Below are positions 1 to 7,822 of a stretch of DNA of 25,879 bases, one piece after another (positions within the stretch are counted from its first letter, which is position 1; each line of letters opens with the position of its first letter). Source of the stretch: Thermoplasmata archaeon (GTDB lineage: Archaea; Thermoplasmatota; Thermoplasmata; Lutacidiplasmatales; UBA184); the NCBI GenBank assembly GCA_021823085.1, contig JAKAPG010000006.1:1-25879 (forward strand). Direction: 5' to 3'. A program made the position numbers and the translations under genes. The notes beneath the pieces are model-generated. The model ran no database searches. It had not been told where the DNA came from and saw nothing but the letters and a program-made list of their open reading frames with translations.

Positions 1-569
1 CCGATCTCCCGACGGGAGAACTCCGCCCGGGTCTCGGCGGGGCTCAACTCGAATCGTCCCGTCGGATGGGGGAGGGGGCGGAGGAGGTCGACGGGTCCGG
101 CCAGCGCTGTCTCACCGAGGGACGAGAGGTCGGCCACGTTGGGGTGAGCGGGGTCCAGGGTACCGTAGGTCCCTTGGGCGAGGCGGGAACGGTCGTAGTG
201 GAACTTTTCCTCAAGGTGAAGAACCGCGAACGGCTCCCCCTGAAGGTCGGTCAGCAGCGCCTCATCCCCCGTCCGGAGGCGGGCCACGACGCGCTCGTTC
301 GCGGCCCCGGAGGGCGTCAGGAGGATGGGGATCGTCCAGGGAAGGCCGTTCGGCAGCCGCCCGCGGGCGAGCACCGAATCGAGATCCGCCGATCCTTGGA
401 AACCTTCGAGGGGGCTGTAGGCCCCGATCCCGATCTTCTCGGCGTCGTATATCTGGTCGACGAACGGCGCGATCCGGGGCAGATCGTGCTGCTCGGACAA
501 CCGACGATCGCGCTCGCTCGGGGAGACGACCCGGTCCACAAGACGCCCTCCGTGCGGCACAGGGATCAT
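1..569 (-). CDS. sat: Sulfate adenylyltransferase (ATP sulfurylase), 5' part, cut by window edge
   Basis: Reading the minus strand from the ATG at 569 gives about 189 residues that run off the window. They carry the hallmarks of the dissimilatory/archaeal Sat N-terminal (PUA-like) domain: start MIPVPHGGRLVDR, then AYSPLEGF, GLPWTIPI, YGTLDP and a TRAEF segment leading to the catalytic domain, which lies outside. Sat interconverts APS plus pyrophosphate and ATP plus sulfate in the cytoplasm. In a sulfur oxidizer it makes ATP from the APS produced by AprAB, whose genes lie about 17 kb away. The gene faces away from the rest of the cluster behind its own promoter-like TATA element. The reductive direction cannot be excluded from this gene alone. 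The catalytic HxxH motifs cannot be checked here. Confidence 0.93.
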   Translation of the reverse strand, partial: MIPVPHGGRLVDRVVSPSERDRRLSEQHDLPRIAPFVDQIYDAEKIGIGAYSPLEGFQGSADLDSVLARGRLPNGLPWTIPILLTPSGAANERVVARLRTGDEALLTDLQGEPFAVLHLEEKFHYDRSRLAQGTYGTLDPAHPNVADLSSLGETALAGPVDLLRPLPHPTGRFELSPAETRAEFSRREI

Positions 570-601
570 GGTAGTTCCTGCACCCTGTCCAAGCATCGGG
601 A

Positions 602-613
602 GCTAAAGTAAAG
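602..613 (-). promoter_or_regulatory. Putative TATA-like promoter of sat
   Basis: On the minus strand, CTTTACTTTAGC is an AT-rich island in GC-rich DNA, centred about 38 bases upstream of the sat ATG. This implies a short leader of about 10-15 bases. A TTGGACA half-site (plus 586-592) lies between it and the start and resembles one arm of the palindrome at the sHdr and apr promoters. Its other arm is poor. Confidence 0.45.
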
Positions 614-763
614 CACGTCCCGACTGCGTGCGGAGATTCCCCCTCGGCGTCTCGGTCGTGAGGGCCCGACGGGCCCCCGCGCTCGCGCCCTGGGAGGTCC
701 CTCTCGTGGAGAGCCTCCGAGCAGAAGTCATATCCTCCGGCCGAACATGACATGCGCTGACTC

Positions 764-1078
764 ATGCCACCCGCCTCGGAGGCCCCGGACCCCATGGACC
801 CGGCGTCGTTCGACCGGGCGATGAACGAGAAGGTGTTGCGCTACGGGTCCCGCGACGACCGGGTCTGCCCTCAATGCGGGAAGATCGGCTATCGTCGAGT
901 CGCGGATTCGGAGATGGTCGCCCTCTTCGCGTGCCGCCATTGCGGCCACCAAGAGCAGGTGCTCCACGAAGCGACGGCCGATGCCCCTCCCCCGTTCCGA
1001 GAGTATCGAGAGGGACGCGGGTTTCGGGCGGCGGCCGAGGAGTCCGATGCTCGTGAAATCGACGACGGAGGCTCGTGA
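764..1078 (+). CDS. Small zinc-ribbon protein
   Basis: This encodes 104 residues with a single zinc ribbon: CPQC at residues 35-38 and CRHC at 57-60. A charged, Pro/Glu-rich tail follows. No enzymatic domain is visible. Such ribbons are common in archaea in transcription or RNA factors and in uncharacterised regulators, so the function is not assigned. ATG 764 is taken as the start, but an in-frame ATG at 794 (MDPASFD) is also plausible. The stop codon overlaps the GTG of the following Lrp-type regulator (GTGA), so the two genes are probably co-transcribed and translationally coupled. Together they sit between the diverging sat gene and the sHdr operon. Confidence 0.75.
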   Translation: MPPASEAPDPMDPASFDRAMNEKVLRYGSRDDRVCPQCGKIGYRRVADSEMVALFACRHCGHQEQVLHEATADAPPPFREYREGRGFRAAAEESDAREIDDGGS

Positions 1079-1692
1079 CCGGTCGTCGCCCGTCGTCCGG
1101 GTCCTCTCGGGGGCGTCCCGGGGCCGGTCCGTCTCCGCTCGTTCGACGCGGTCGTCATCGAGGCTCGGCCAGCCCCCTCGATCCCTTGGACGTGGCCATC
1201 CTCACCGCGCTTCAGCACGACGGTCGGGCCTCGCTTCGAAGCGTCGCACGGGCCGTCGGAGCGAGCGTGACCACCGTGAGCAGCCGCGTCCGTAATCTCG
1301 AGCGGATGGGCATCCTCCAGGGATTCGTTCCTCTGCTGAGCGTGCAGCGGCTCGCTGCGGTGGGACGATCCCCCAACTGCGCCGTGATCTACCTGCTCCC
1401 CCGCAGCACCCGCCCCGGAGCCGCGGAGCGGTTGGCTCGCGAGGTCGCCCGTCTGCCCAACATCTGCTACCTGTTCCAGCTGGTCGACTCGAACGAGCTC
1501 ATGGCGCTCGCCTCCTCGCACTCGGCCGAAGAGACCCGTCGGACCATCGAGGCGTTCTCTCGAGTGCCGGGGATCCGAAGCGTTCGCTCCGTCCCGATCC
1601 TTCAGGTGCACAAGGAGCGCCCGGTCCACCCCGTGGGGATGCCCGGGGTCGAGCTTGCGTCGGCCGAGGAATCGTCCCCCCCGCGGTCCTGA
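1075..1692 (+). CDS. Lrp/AsnC-family transcriptional regulator
   Basis: About 205 residues. A basic, low-complexity N-terminal extension of about 33 residues is followed by the typical Lrp helix-turn-helix: DPLDVAILTALQHDGRAS, SVARAVGASVTTVSSRVRNLE and GILQGF. A RAM/AsnC-like alpha-beta domain follows (residues about 95-185), with ELMALASSHSAEE and VPGIRSVRSVPILQ. The GTG start overlaps the stop of the zinc-ribbon gene. The N-terminal extension is Arg/Ser-rich and unusual, so a shorter protein starting near the TTG at 1186 cannot be ruled out. It lies 83 bases upstream of the first sHdr gene on the same strand, and a perfect palindrome sits in that gap. It is therefore the best local candidate for a pathway regulator, by position only. 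Confidence 0.85.
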   Translation: MTGRRPSSGSSRGRPGAGPSPLVRRGRHRGSASPLDPLDVAILTALQHDGRASLRSVARAVGASVTTVSSRVRNLERMGILQGFVPLLSVQRLAAVGRSPNCAVIYLLPRSTRPGAAERLAREVARLPNICYLFQLVDSNELMALASSHSAEETRRTIEAFSRVPGIRSVRSVPILQVHKERPVHPVGMPGVELASAEESSPPRS

Positions 1693-1720
1693 GGGCCAGC
1701 CGGTACGGTCCTGCGCGGCA

Positions 1721-1731
1721 AGCTTTATCAC
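1721..1731 (+). promoter_or_regulatory. TATA-like promoter of the sHdr operon
   Basis: AGCTTTATCAC is an isolated AT-rich stretch with an archaeal TATA-box shape (CTTTATC), about 50 bases upstream of the hdrC1 ATG. Transcription would start near 1750, inside or next to the palindrome at 1752-1765, leaving a leader of about 25 bases. Confidence 0.55.
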
Positions 1732-1751
1732 GGCACGGACGTTCTCATGGG

Positions 1752-1765
1752 TGGACGATTGTCCA
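1752..1765. promoter_or_regulatory. Perfect 14-base palindrome, putative operator of sHdr operon
   Basis: TGGACGATTGTCCA has perfect 5-base arms (TGGAC/GTCCA) around a 4-base centre. It lies at the predicted transcription start of the sHdr operon. The core GACGATTGTC matches GACAATTGTC in the aprBA promoter at 9 of 10 positions. A degenerate copy precedes the tusA operon. Placement over the start site would suit repression, but that is inference. Confidence 0.55.
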
Positions 1766-1775
1766 GCAGCGTTCC

Positions 1776-2612
1776 ATGAGCGTGGTCGCCCACCTTCCGC
1801 GACGTGCCCAGAGCTTGACGGAGGAGGAAGCCGAATCTCCGCCCGCCATGGAGCTCACCGGGCGCCACCGCATGTCCGAAGATGAGCGGACCGTGGCGGC
1901 CACCATCTTCGACGAGTTCCACGCCGATCCCCGATACCGCGAGTTCGTCTTGGGCTGCCTCAACTGCGGCGAGTGTACCACGGGGTGCCCCGCTGCCCGT
2001 TTCTATGATTTCTCTCCTCGGGAGATGCTGCAGATCGCGGCCACCGGCGACGCGACCACGCTCTGGGATGCCCTGCAGGAGAAGATCTGGGCCTGCTGCC
2101 AGTGCTACACCTGCAACATGCGTTGCCGTTTCGGAAACGACATCGCGGGCATCATCAGCGTCATGCGCGAGCTTTCGGTGATCCACGGACTCGAGTCCAC
2201 GCGACGCACGCTCGCGCCGTTCGGACGCTCGCTGACGCTCCTCATGACGGTGGGAACCCAGGTCTCTTCCGACATGATCCAGCCCGATTTCTTCCGGGAC
2301 TGGGGACCGTTCGCGACCGGTTCGGACCAGGTGTGGCAGGTGACTCCGGAGGTGATGCGGAAGGCGATCCCCCTGGATGTGCTGCAAACGACCCGCTCTT
2401 CCTGGGAGGTCTCGGTCCAGACGTCACTGGAGCTGTTCCGCATCTACGAGGAGACCGGAGTGCTCGACATGCTGCGGGGCCTCGATCCCGATCTCACCGA
2501 GATGCTGGTCGATATCGTCGAAGAACGCCGCGAGGAGTTTGCCGAAGCTCGGGAGCGGTTCTCGAGCGAGCTCGCCGGCCAGCGCGGCCCCGTCGCGACG
2601 TTTACGGGGTGA
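1776..2612 (+). CDS. hdrC1: sHdr complex subunit HdrC1 (iron-sulfur)
   Basis: 278 residues, first gene of a nine-gene operon. Two HdrC-type cluster motifs are visible: C61-x2-C64-x2-C67-x3-C71-P and C107-x2-C110-x2-C113-x3-C117. The second lacks the usual trailing proline (it reads CR). A long helical C-terminal region follows, with an acidic-basic tail. HdrC subunits carry two 4Fe-4S clusters that pass electrons between the HdrB site and the HdrA flavin. In the sulfur-oxidizing sHdr complex this works with a lipoyl carrier in the cytoplasm. ATG 1776 is used because it lies just downstream of the promoter-like elements. ATG 1848 (MELTGRH) is an alternative. Identity follows from the motifs together with the conserved C1-B1-A-H-C2-B2 gene order. 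Confidence 0.92.
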   Translation: MSVVAHLPRRAQSLTEEEAESPPAMELTGRHRMSEDERTVAATIFDEFHADPRYREFVLGCLNCGECTTGCPAARFYDFSPREMLQIAATGDATTLWDALQEKIWACCQCYTCNMRCRFGNDIAGIISVMRELSVIHGLESTRRTLAPFGRSLTLLMTVGTQVSSDMIQPDFFRDWGPFATGSDQVWQVTPEVMRKAIPLDVLQTTRSSWEVSVQTSLELFRIYEETGVLDMLRGLDPDLTEMLVDIVEERREEFAEARERFSSELAGQRGPVATFTG

Positions 2613-2623
2613 GGACCGAAGCG

Positions 2624-3928
2624 ATGCTGAGCGCGAGCGAGATCCGTAAGGTGGTCGAAGAGCGTACGCTCCACCAGAAGGGGACCGGGAAGAAGGTCGT
2701 CGACGTTCGAGAGGAGATGGAACGGCTCGAAGACCGCGGGGAGATCCTCGTCCACCACATCCGTCCGGAGAACCGACCCGTCGCCACCACCACGTTGTTC
2801 GGCTGGACGAAGCAGATCCCGACCGACCGCCTCTGGCATCACAAGTCGTGCGGTCAGTGCGGGAACATCCCAGGCTATCCCTCCTCGCTGCTCTGGCTGA
2901 TGAACGAGACCGGTCGGACCTACCTGAACGAGCCCCATCAGACCTCGTGCACCGCATGGAACTATCACGGGACCGCGACTTCCAACCCCGTGGCGCTCGC
3001 GGCGGTCGCGGCGCGCAACTTTCACCGTGCCTACGAGACCGACCACTTTCCGCTGATCCACTGCGGGACGAGCTACGGCGACTACAAGGAAATGCGCAAA
3101 CTCCTCGTCGAGAACGCCGCGGTTCGGGAGAAGGTCCGCGCGGTCCTCCGCAAGATGGGGCGCGATCTGGTTCTGCCCGAGGAGATCGTTCACTACTCCG
3201 AGTGGGTCCACGTGATGGCGCCGGAGATCCTCGCGCGGCAGCAGCATCCCGTCCGCGGCATCATCGCGACCGTGCACGAGCCCTGCCACTACTACAAGAT
3301 GGTTCCCGAGGATGCCATCTACGACGATCGAGTCTACGCCGGCCAGCGCCCCGCGGTCCCCTCCGGCATTCTCCTCGAGCTGGGCGCCACGGTGGCCGAT
3401 TACTCGACCTGGTACGACTGCTGCGGCTTCGGATTCCGGCACATCCTCAGCGAGCGAGAGTTCAGCCGCTCGTTCGCGAACCTTCGCAAGATCCGCCCGA
3501 TGGTCGAGGAGGCGCACGCGGACGTCGCCATCACCAGCGACACCGGATGCGTCACCACGCTCGACAAGAGTCAGTGGATTGGGAAGGCCCACGGGGCCGC
3601 CTACATGCTTCCCGTGCTCTCCGACGTGCAGTTCGTCGCCCTGGCCCTGGGCGCCCATCCGTACAAGGTCGCGCAGGTCCATTGGCATGCGGCATCGGCC
3701 GAGGGTTTGATGACGAAGATGGGGATCGACTGGAACCGCGCCAAGGGCGAGTTTCAGGAGTATCTGCGGGCCCTCAAGGACGGGGCACGGCCCGAGCTCC
3801 TCCACCCGGCCCACGGAGAGATCGAGCAGTTCTTCGCGATCAACAAGGGCCAGGTCCTTCCGGACGAAGCCCGTGCGTCGACCCTCAACCCGACGCCGCC
3901 TCGGAGCGAGGGGAGGGGCGCCGATTGA
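2624..3928 (+). CDS. hdrB1: sHdr complex subunit HdrB1
   Basis: 434 residues, 11 bases after hdrC1. HdrB proteins hold noncubane iron-sulfur clusters in CCG domains, the presumed site of disulfide/sulfane chemistry. Here the C-terminal CCG motif is recognisable (EPC221HYYK, DC266C267GFG, TGC309VTT), but the last Cys of the canonical CxxC is Thr312. The N-terminal motif is highly divergent: SC76GQC79G, SC109TAW and HC147GTSYG. Such degeneration distinguishes B1 from a methanogen HdrB and suggests that only one full cluster site, or a structural role, remains. The long N-terminal segment (residues 1-70) is also unlike classical HdrB. The ATG has no strong ribosome-binding site but is the first in frame after the hdrC1 stop. 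The hdrA TTG overlaps its stop. Confidence 0.9.
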   Translation: MLSASEIRKVVEERTLHQKGTGKKVVDVREEMERLEDRGEILVHHIRPENRPVATTTLFGWTKQIPTDRLWHHKSCGQCGNIPGYPSSLLWLMNETGRTYLNEPHQTSCTAWNYHGTATSNPVALAAVAARNFHRAYETDHFPLIHCGTSYGDYKEMRKLLVENAAVREKVRAVLRKMGRDLVLPEEIVHYSEWVHVMAPEILARQQHPVRGIIATVHEPCHYYKMVPEDAIYDDRVYAGQRPAVPSGILLELGATVADYSTWYDCCGFGFRHILSEREFSRSFANLRKIRPMVEEAHADVAITSDTGCVTTLDKSQWIGKAHGAAYMLPVLSDVQFVALALGAHPYKVAQVHWHAASAEGLMTKMGIDWNRAKGEFQEYLRALKDGARPELLHPAHGEIEQFFAINKGQVLPDEARASTLNPTPPRSEGRGAD

Positions 3929-4962
3929 ACCCGGTCTTGGTCTTGGGCGGCGGTCCCGCGGGCTTGAGCGCTGCCGGGGAGCTCGCGAGCCTCGGCGCTC
4001 CCACCATTCTGGTGGAACGAGAGGGCTATCTCGGGGGGAACCCGAAGCGCTGGCACTACTCACTGCTCGCCCCCGACCTCCGACCGACCGAGGAGGTGAT
4101 GGATCCCCTGCTCGGCAAGATCGAGGGGAACTCGCGCATCGAACTCCGCCTATCCACCACGCTGGCGAAGGCCGAGCCCGTCGAGAAGGGCTACCGGGTG
4201 ACGCTGCGGAGCGCGGGTGCGCTCGAGGAACGCGACGTTTCCTCCGTTATCGTGGCCACCGGCTTCGACCATTTCGACTCCCGTCGCAAGTTCGAGTACG
4301 GGTACGGGCGCTATCCGGACGTCCTCGACTTCAAGGAGATCGAGATCATGTTGCACGAGGACCGCGTGCTCCGACCGTCGGACGGAAAGCCCCCGAAACG
4401 GATGGCGTGGATCCTCTGCGTGGGCTCCCGCGACGTTCAGGTCGGGAACCCGTGGTGCTGTCGGATGGGATGCGTGGTGAGCATCAAGCAGGCCGTGGAG
4501 GTCCGACGCAAGCATCCGGAGATCGACGCCTACGTCTACTACATGGACATCCGCACGTACGGGCTCTGGGAGGATCTCTACTGGAAGTCGATGCAAGAGT
4601 ACGGCGTCAAGTTCGTTCGGGGGCGGATCGGCCAGATCACGCTCGCCGAAGGAGGTTCGCGTCTCATGGCGACCGGAGAGGACACCATCCTGAGCCGGCC
4701 CACGGAGGTCCCGTTTGACATGATCATCTTGGCGAGCGGCATGGAGCCGAGCGCGGGGACGAAGGAGGTCGCGACGCTCTTCGGGCTGTCCGTCGGCCCC
4801 GAGGGATTCCTGACGCCGCGCATCTCCGACCTCAATCCGGTCGATTCGGGGGTGCCCGGGCTCTTCTTCGCCGGCGCCGCGACCGGACCGAAGGCGATTC
4901 CGGACGCCATCACCGAAGGGATGGGGGCCGCCCTGCGGGCGTTCCAGTATGCTCGGGACTGA
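3925..4962 (+). CDS. hdrA: sHdr complex subunit HdrA (FAD protein)
   Basis: 345 residues. The TTG start overlaps the hdrB1 stop (TTGA) behind a GGGGAGGGG stretch. The N-terminus is the dinucleotide fold VLVLGGGPAGLSAAGEL (G8, G10, G13), followed by an HdrA-type middle: VIVATGFDHFD, LCVGSRDVQVGNPWCCRMGC and VSIKQAVE. It ends with a second nucleotide-fold strand (MIILASGMEP) and FFAGAATGPKAIPDAI. It is the short sHdrA type, lacking the ferredoxin domains and extensions of methanogen HdrA, as expected for the sulfur-oxidizing complex. FAD in HdrA collects electrons from the HdrB/HdrC side and passes them to a soluble acceptor. That acceptor is not settled; EtfAB, encoded at 21127-22865, is a candidate. 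Confidence 0.95.
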   Translation: MNPVLVLGGGPAGLSAAGELASLGAPTILVEREGYLGGNPKRWHYSLLAPDLRPTEEVMDPLLGKIEGNSRIELRLSTTLAKAEPVEKGYRVTLRSAGALEERDVSSVIVATGFDHFDSRRKFEYGYGRYPDVLDFKEIEIMLHEDRVLRPSDGKPPKRMAWILCVGSRDVQVGNPWCCRMGCVVSIKQAVEVRRKHPEIDAYVYYMDIRTYGLWEDLYWKSMQEYGVKFVRGRIGQITLAEGGSRLMATGEDTILSRPTEVPFDMIILASGMEPSAGTKEVATLFGLSVGPEGFLTPRISDLNPVDSGVPGLFFAGAATGPKAIPDAITEGMGAALRAFQYARD

Positions 4963-5689
4963 TCGGCCGATCGAACGAGGAACGGAGGGCGGGGTCGATG
5001 CCCCCCGCGTCGCCCGTGCCTTTCGGGAACGCGTCCTTCCGTGCGGCGTGGAGACCGTCCACCGGCTCGAAGCGGCCACGACCGCGAAGCTCTCCGAGGT
5101 TCGGCGCCTGGAGACCGTGCCGGACGAGGAGTTCCCGAGCGCCTTCCGCGCGACCGGGATGGGAGTCGTCTCCGCCCGGGCTCACTCCGCCGCGCTCGTT
5201 CGCGAGACGCCCGCCCGCGTGGTCCGAGAGATCCTGTACGGCTCGCGAGTCGGGCGGTTCGGCCCGGCGGAACTGCCCGAGCTGGCCGATCGGCTCGTCG
5301 GCGCTCCGGCCGGAGTCCGCCGGGACCTGGCGGCCGAGCTGATGCATGCGGCCGCGCCCGATCGGATCTCCCTTCTGGCCCGGTGGGTCTGGAACCCCGG
5401 GCGCCGCACCGGGATCCTCGGGGAGTTCGGGGGCTCGCCTCCCGAGACCTACCCGGGAACCCATGCTCGCCTGGCCGAGGTTCGCCTCGCCCTAGACGCG
5501 CTGGGCTTCCGCTCCACGACCTTCGTGGCGGTGGACGTGCTCCTCGCGCTCACCTATGCCGGGCGCCTTGGGGAGGCAGTCGACCGGAGCTTCCAGGGCG
5601 GCGGTATCGAACGCCTCCTTCCCGGGGCGGTACCGCTCGCCACCATCGTGCTCGGCGTTCGGAGGCGCCTTCGCGATGCCGATCGTTGA
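4949..5689 (+). CDS. hdrH: sHdr operon conserved protein HdrH (unknown function)
   Basis: 246 residues of mainly alpha-helical, Arg/Ala/Leu-rich sequence with no cofactor motif. A single Cys near the N-terminus (VLPCGVET) is the only obvious reactive residue. It has no signal peptide, and a mildly hydrophobic stretch near the C-terminus (LPGAVPLATIVLG) is too weak to call a membrane helix. Its identity rests mainly on position. A conserved hypothetical of this size sits between hdrA and hdrC2 in sHdr clusters of sulfur oxidizers. It overlaps hdrA by 14 bases and hdrC2 by 14 bases, so all three are tightly coupled. A structural or assembly role is inferred only from this conservation of place. 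Confidence 0.75.
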   Translation: MLGTDRPIERGTEGGVDAPRVARAFRERVLPCGVETVHRLEAATTAKLSEVRRLETVPDEEFPSAFRATGMGVVSARAHSAALVRETPARVVREILYGSRVGRFGPAELPELADRLVGAPAGVRRDLAAELMHAAAPDRISLLARWVWNPGRRTGILGEFGGSPPETYPGTHARLAEVRLALDALGFRSTTFVAVDVLLALTYAGRLGEAVDRSFQGGGIERLLPGAVPLATIVLGVRRRLRDADR

Positions 5690-6416
5690 ACCCTCGCTCG
5701 TCGAGGTCCAGCGCACCGAGCGGCTGGATCTCGAGGGCATCGATGTCTCCGGCGATTGGAACACCTTTCTCCGTTCCCGCGTTGCGGTGGATCTTGACGT
5801 CAAGATCCTCGACTGGGTGAAGGGTCACCCGCAGGGCGACACGATCTCCCGGTGCTGGCAGTGCGGCACCTGCACCGCCGGCTGTTGCATGCACACCGAC
5901 TACGGTCTGCAGGAGTTCAATCCCCGTTACTTCATCTACCTCGCCCAGATCGGCTACGAAGAGGAGCTGCGACGTTACGCCGACACCGTCTGGCGCTGCG
6001 TCTCGTGCAACAAGTGCGTGGAGCGTTGCCCGAAGGGCGTCAAGGTGGAGGAGGTCGTCCACACCATTGGCAGCTACCTCATCGCTTCCGGCCTCGCGCC
6101 GGAAAGTCCGGCCGACCGCTTCGATCGAGCGTACACCGAGAACCTCCTCCGGCACGGCATCCTCGACGAAGCCGACCTCTTCCGGACCTACGAGCGGCTC
6201 GAGGGGCGAAAGACCCCCGCCCGGCAGATCCTCCGGATGGGGCTCACCCTCCTGCGAAGCGGCCGCCTCCACACGGGGCCCTTCGCCCACCGCGCCCGAC
6301 GGTGGGCCCAAATGCGTTCCGTTCTCCGCGCCCAGCTCGCCCGGGATGCCCGCTGTCCTGCCCCGACGGGCGCGGCCGACCGCACTGTCGCGGCCGAAGG
6401 GGGAGGGGTCCGATGA
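5676..6416 (+). CDS. hdrC2: sHdr complex subunit HdrC2 (iron-sulfur)
   Basis: 246 residues starting at an ATG 10 bases after GGAGG, inside the end of hdrH. Two 4Fe-4S motifs are clear: C60-x2-C63-x2-C66-x3-C70 (followed by an extra C71) and C108-x2-C111-x2-C114-x3-C118-P. The C-terminal third is helical and Arg-rich, with GLTLLRSGRLHTGP and RARRWAQMR. As the second HdrC of the complex it would pair with HdrB2, moving electrons between the CCG clusters and HdrA. Its stop is overlapped by the hdrB2 start (ATGA). Confidence 0.93.
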   Translation: MPIVEPSLVEVQRTERLDLEGIDVSGDWNTFLRSRVAVDLDVKILDWVKGHPQGDTISRCWQCGTCTAGCCMHTDYGLQEFNPRYFIYLAQIGYEEELRRYADTVWRCVSCNKCVERCPKGVKVEEVVHTIGSYLIASGLAPESPADRFDRAYTENLLRHGILDEADLFRTYERLEGRKTPARQILRMGLTLLRSGRLHTGPFAHRARRWAQMRSVLRAQLARDARCPAPTGAADRTVAAEGGGVR

Positions 6417-7351
6417 GCGCCGCGGCCTCTTCCCGGAGCGCCCCGGACGCCACGCCGGCCTACTACCCGGGGTGCTCGCTGGACGGGCTCGGCAAGGCCT
6501 ACGAGGTCTCCTCCCAGCAGGTCCTTCGCCATCTGGGTCTCTCGTTGGAGCGCATCGTCGACTACAACTGCTGCGGGGCGACCGAGGTGAAGAACTTGAG
6601 CCAGGACGTTTCGCTCGCCCTGCCGGCGCGGAACCTCGCGCTCGCCCGTTCGATGGGACGGAGCCAGGTCGTCGCGGCGTGCAACGGCTGCGTCTATTCG
6701 CTCGCGCGGGCGAACGATTCCGTCCGCGAGACGGCGACGCGGGACCGGATCAACTCTCTTCTCGCCCGGGGAGGGGCTCCGTCCTACGACGGGGCGGCCT
6801 CGGTCCAGCACGTCCTCGAGTTCATCTATCAGCGGGCCGGCCCGGGCCGGGTCCGTTCGGCGGTGCGTCGACCGCTCGCGGGACTCGTCATCGCCCCCTA
6901 CTACGGCTGCCTGTACACGCGCCCAAAGCGCTACACGGGGGTCGGCACGACGCCGGGCACCGACGACCCGGAGCATCCGCACTTCCTGGACGAGCTGCTG
7001 GTCGCCTGCGGAGCCAAGGTCGTCACCGACTACTCCGCGAAGACCATCTGCTGCGGCGGCGGGCACGCCCTCAGCGACCTCGAGGTCTCGGTCGCGTTCA
7101 GCGCCTCGGTGCTCAACGAGGCCCGTCGCGCGGGGGCCGACCTCGTCGCGACCATTTGCCCCCTGGGCCAGATCAACATCGAGAACCACCTGGACCGCAT
7201 CCGGTCCTCGTACGGCGACGAGGTCGTCCGACCGGTCGCCTACTTCACCCAGCTCATGAGCCTCGCCTTCGGCTCGAGCCTGAGGGAGGCCCGCCTCTCG
7301 GACAATTTCTCCCGACCCGACCTCTTCTTGCGGTCGCGAGGCTTCGCGTAG
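6413..7351 (+). CDS. hdrB2: sHdr complex subunit HdrB2 (CCG-domain)
   Basis: 312 residues with two CCG domains. The first is complete: YYPGC21S, C53C54G and C90-N-G-C93. The second has C166 (YYGCLY), C213C214GGG and C249-PLG252-Q, where Gly252 stands where the last Cys of CxxC is expected. HdrB binds noncubane 4Fe-4S clusters that cleave or form disulfides. In sHdr this site is thought to handle the sulfur substrate carried on LbpA or another thiol. Compared with the neighbouring HdrB1, this subunit keeps the better cluster set and is the likelier catalytic partner. It starts with an ATGA overlap on hdrC2 and ends next to the ribosome-binding site of lbpA. Confidence 0.93.
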   Translation: MSAAASSRSAPDATPAYYPGCSLDGLGKAYEVSSQQVLRHLGLSLERIVDYNCCGATEVKNLSQDVSLALPARNLALARSMGRSQVVAACNGCVYSLARANDSVRETATRDRINSLLARGGAPSYDGAASVQHVLEFIYQRAGPGRVRSAVRRPLAGLVIAPYYGCLYTRPKRYTGVGTTPGTDDPEHPHFLDELLVACGAKVVTDYSAKTICCGGGHALSDLEVSVAFSASVLNEARRAGADLVATICPLGQINIENHLDRIRSSYGDEVVRPVAYFTQLMSLAFGSSLREARLSDNFSRPDLFLRSRGFA

Positions 7352-7358
7352 GAGGACC

Positions 7359-7808
7359 ATGGCCATCCTGAACGGCTGCGAGTTCCCCGGGGATCGTTCG
7401 TACTTCATCGAACGCACGCAGATGACCTGGGTCAAGGTCGAAGGGGAACGGATCGTGGTCGGCCTCACCGACCCCGCCCAGACGCGGGCGGGAAAGATCC
7501 TCCACGTTCGCGTGAAGCCGGCGGGGACGGTGCGGGAGAAGGGTAAGCCGATCGCGACCGTGGAGAGCGGCAAGTGGGCGGGACCCGTGCTCGCCCCCGT
7601 GGCTGGCACGGTCCTCGAGTCGAACGCCGAGGTCGAGCAGGACCCCGGGCTCCTCAACACCGACCCCTACGGCCGTGGGTGGATCGTGAAGATGAGCGCC
7701 GCCGCCCCCGCGGAGCTCGTCCAGCTCCTCTCGGGGGACGCCGCGCTCGCCCGGTTCAAGGAAGTCCTGGAAAAGGACAATATCCATTGCGTCCGATGCC
7801 AGGAGTGA
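7359..7808 (+). CDS. lbpA: Lipoate-binding protein LbpA (GcvH-like), sHdr partner
   Basis: 149 residues with a GcvH-like fold. The lipoylation site is visible as TVESGK72WAGPVLAPVAGTV, and the strand AETDPYG-type region reads NTDPYGRGWIVKM. The start follows GGAGGACC, 7 bases after the hdrB2 stop. LbpA proteins of sHdr-containing sulfur oxidizers carry a lipoyl arm that binds sulfur intermediates for the sHdr complex; they are not glycine-cleavage proteins. The operon context and the absence of gcv genes support this role. The protein ends in C144-V-R-C147-Q-E, a CxxC at the extreme C-terminus that LbpA2 (10422-10817) lacks. It could hold a metal or act as a second thiol/disulfide near the lipoyl arm, which is inference. 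Confidence 0.94.
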   Translation: MAILNGCEFPGDRSYFIERTQMTWVKVEGERIVVGLTDPAQTRAGKILHVRVKPAGTVREKGKPIATVESGKWAGPVLAPVAGTVLESNAEVEQDPGLLNTDPYGRGWIVKMSAAAPAELVQLLSGDAALARFKEVLEKDNIHCVRCQE

Positions 7809-7822
7809 GCCCGAGCCATGCG

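Noticed and set aside
1776..7351. Hdr genes as a methanogen CoM-CoB heterodisulfide reductase
   Set aside because: The short HdrA, duplicated B and C subunits, hdrH in the middle and adjoining lbpA/lplA fit the sHdr type, and no methanogenesis gene is near.
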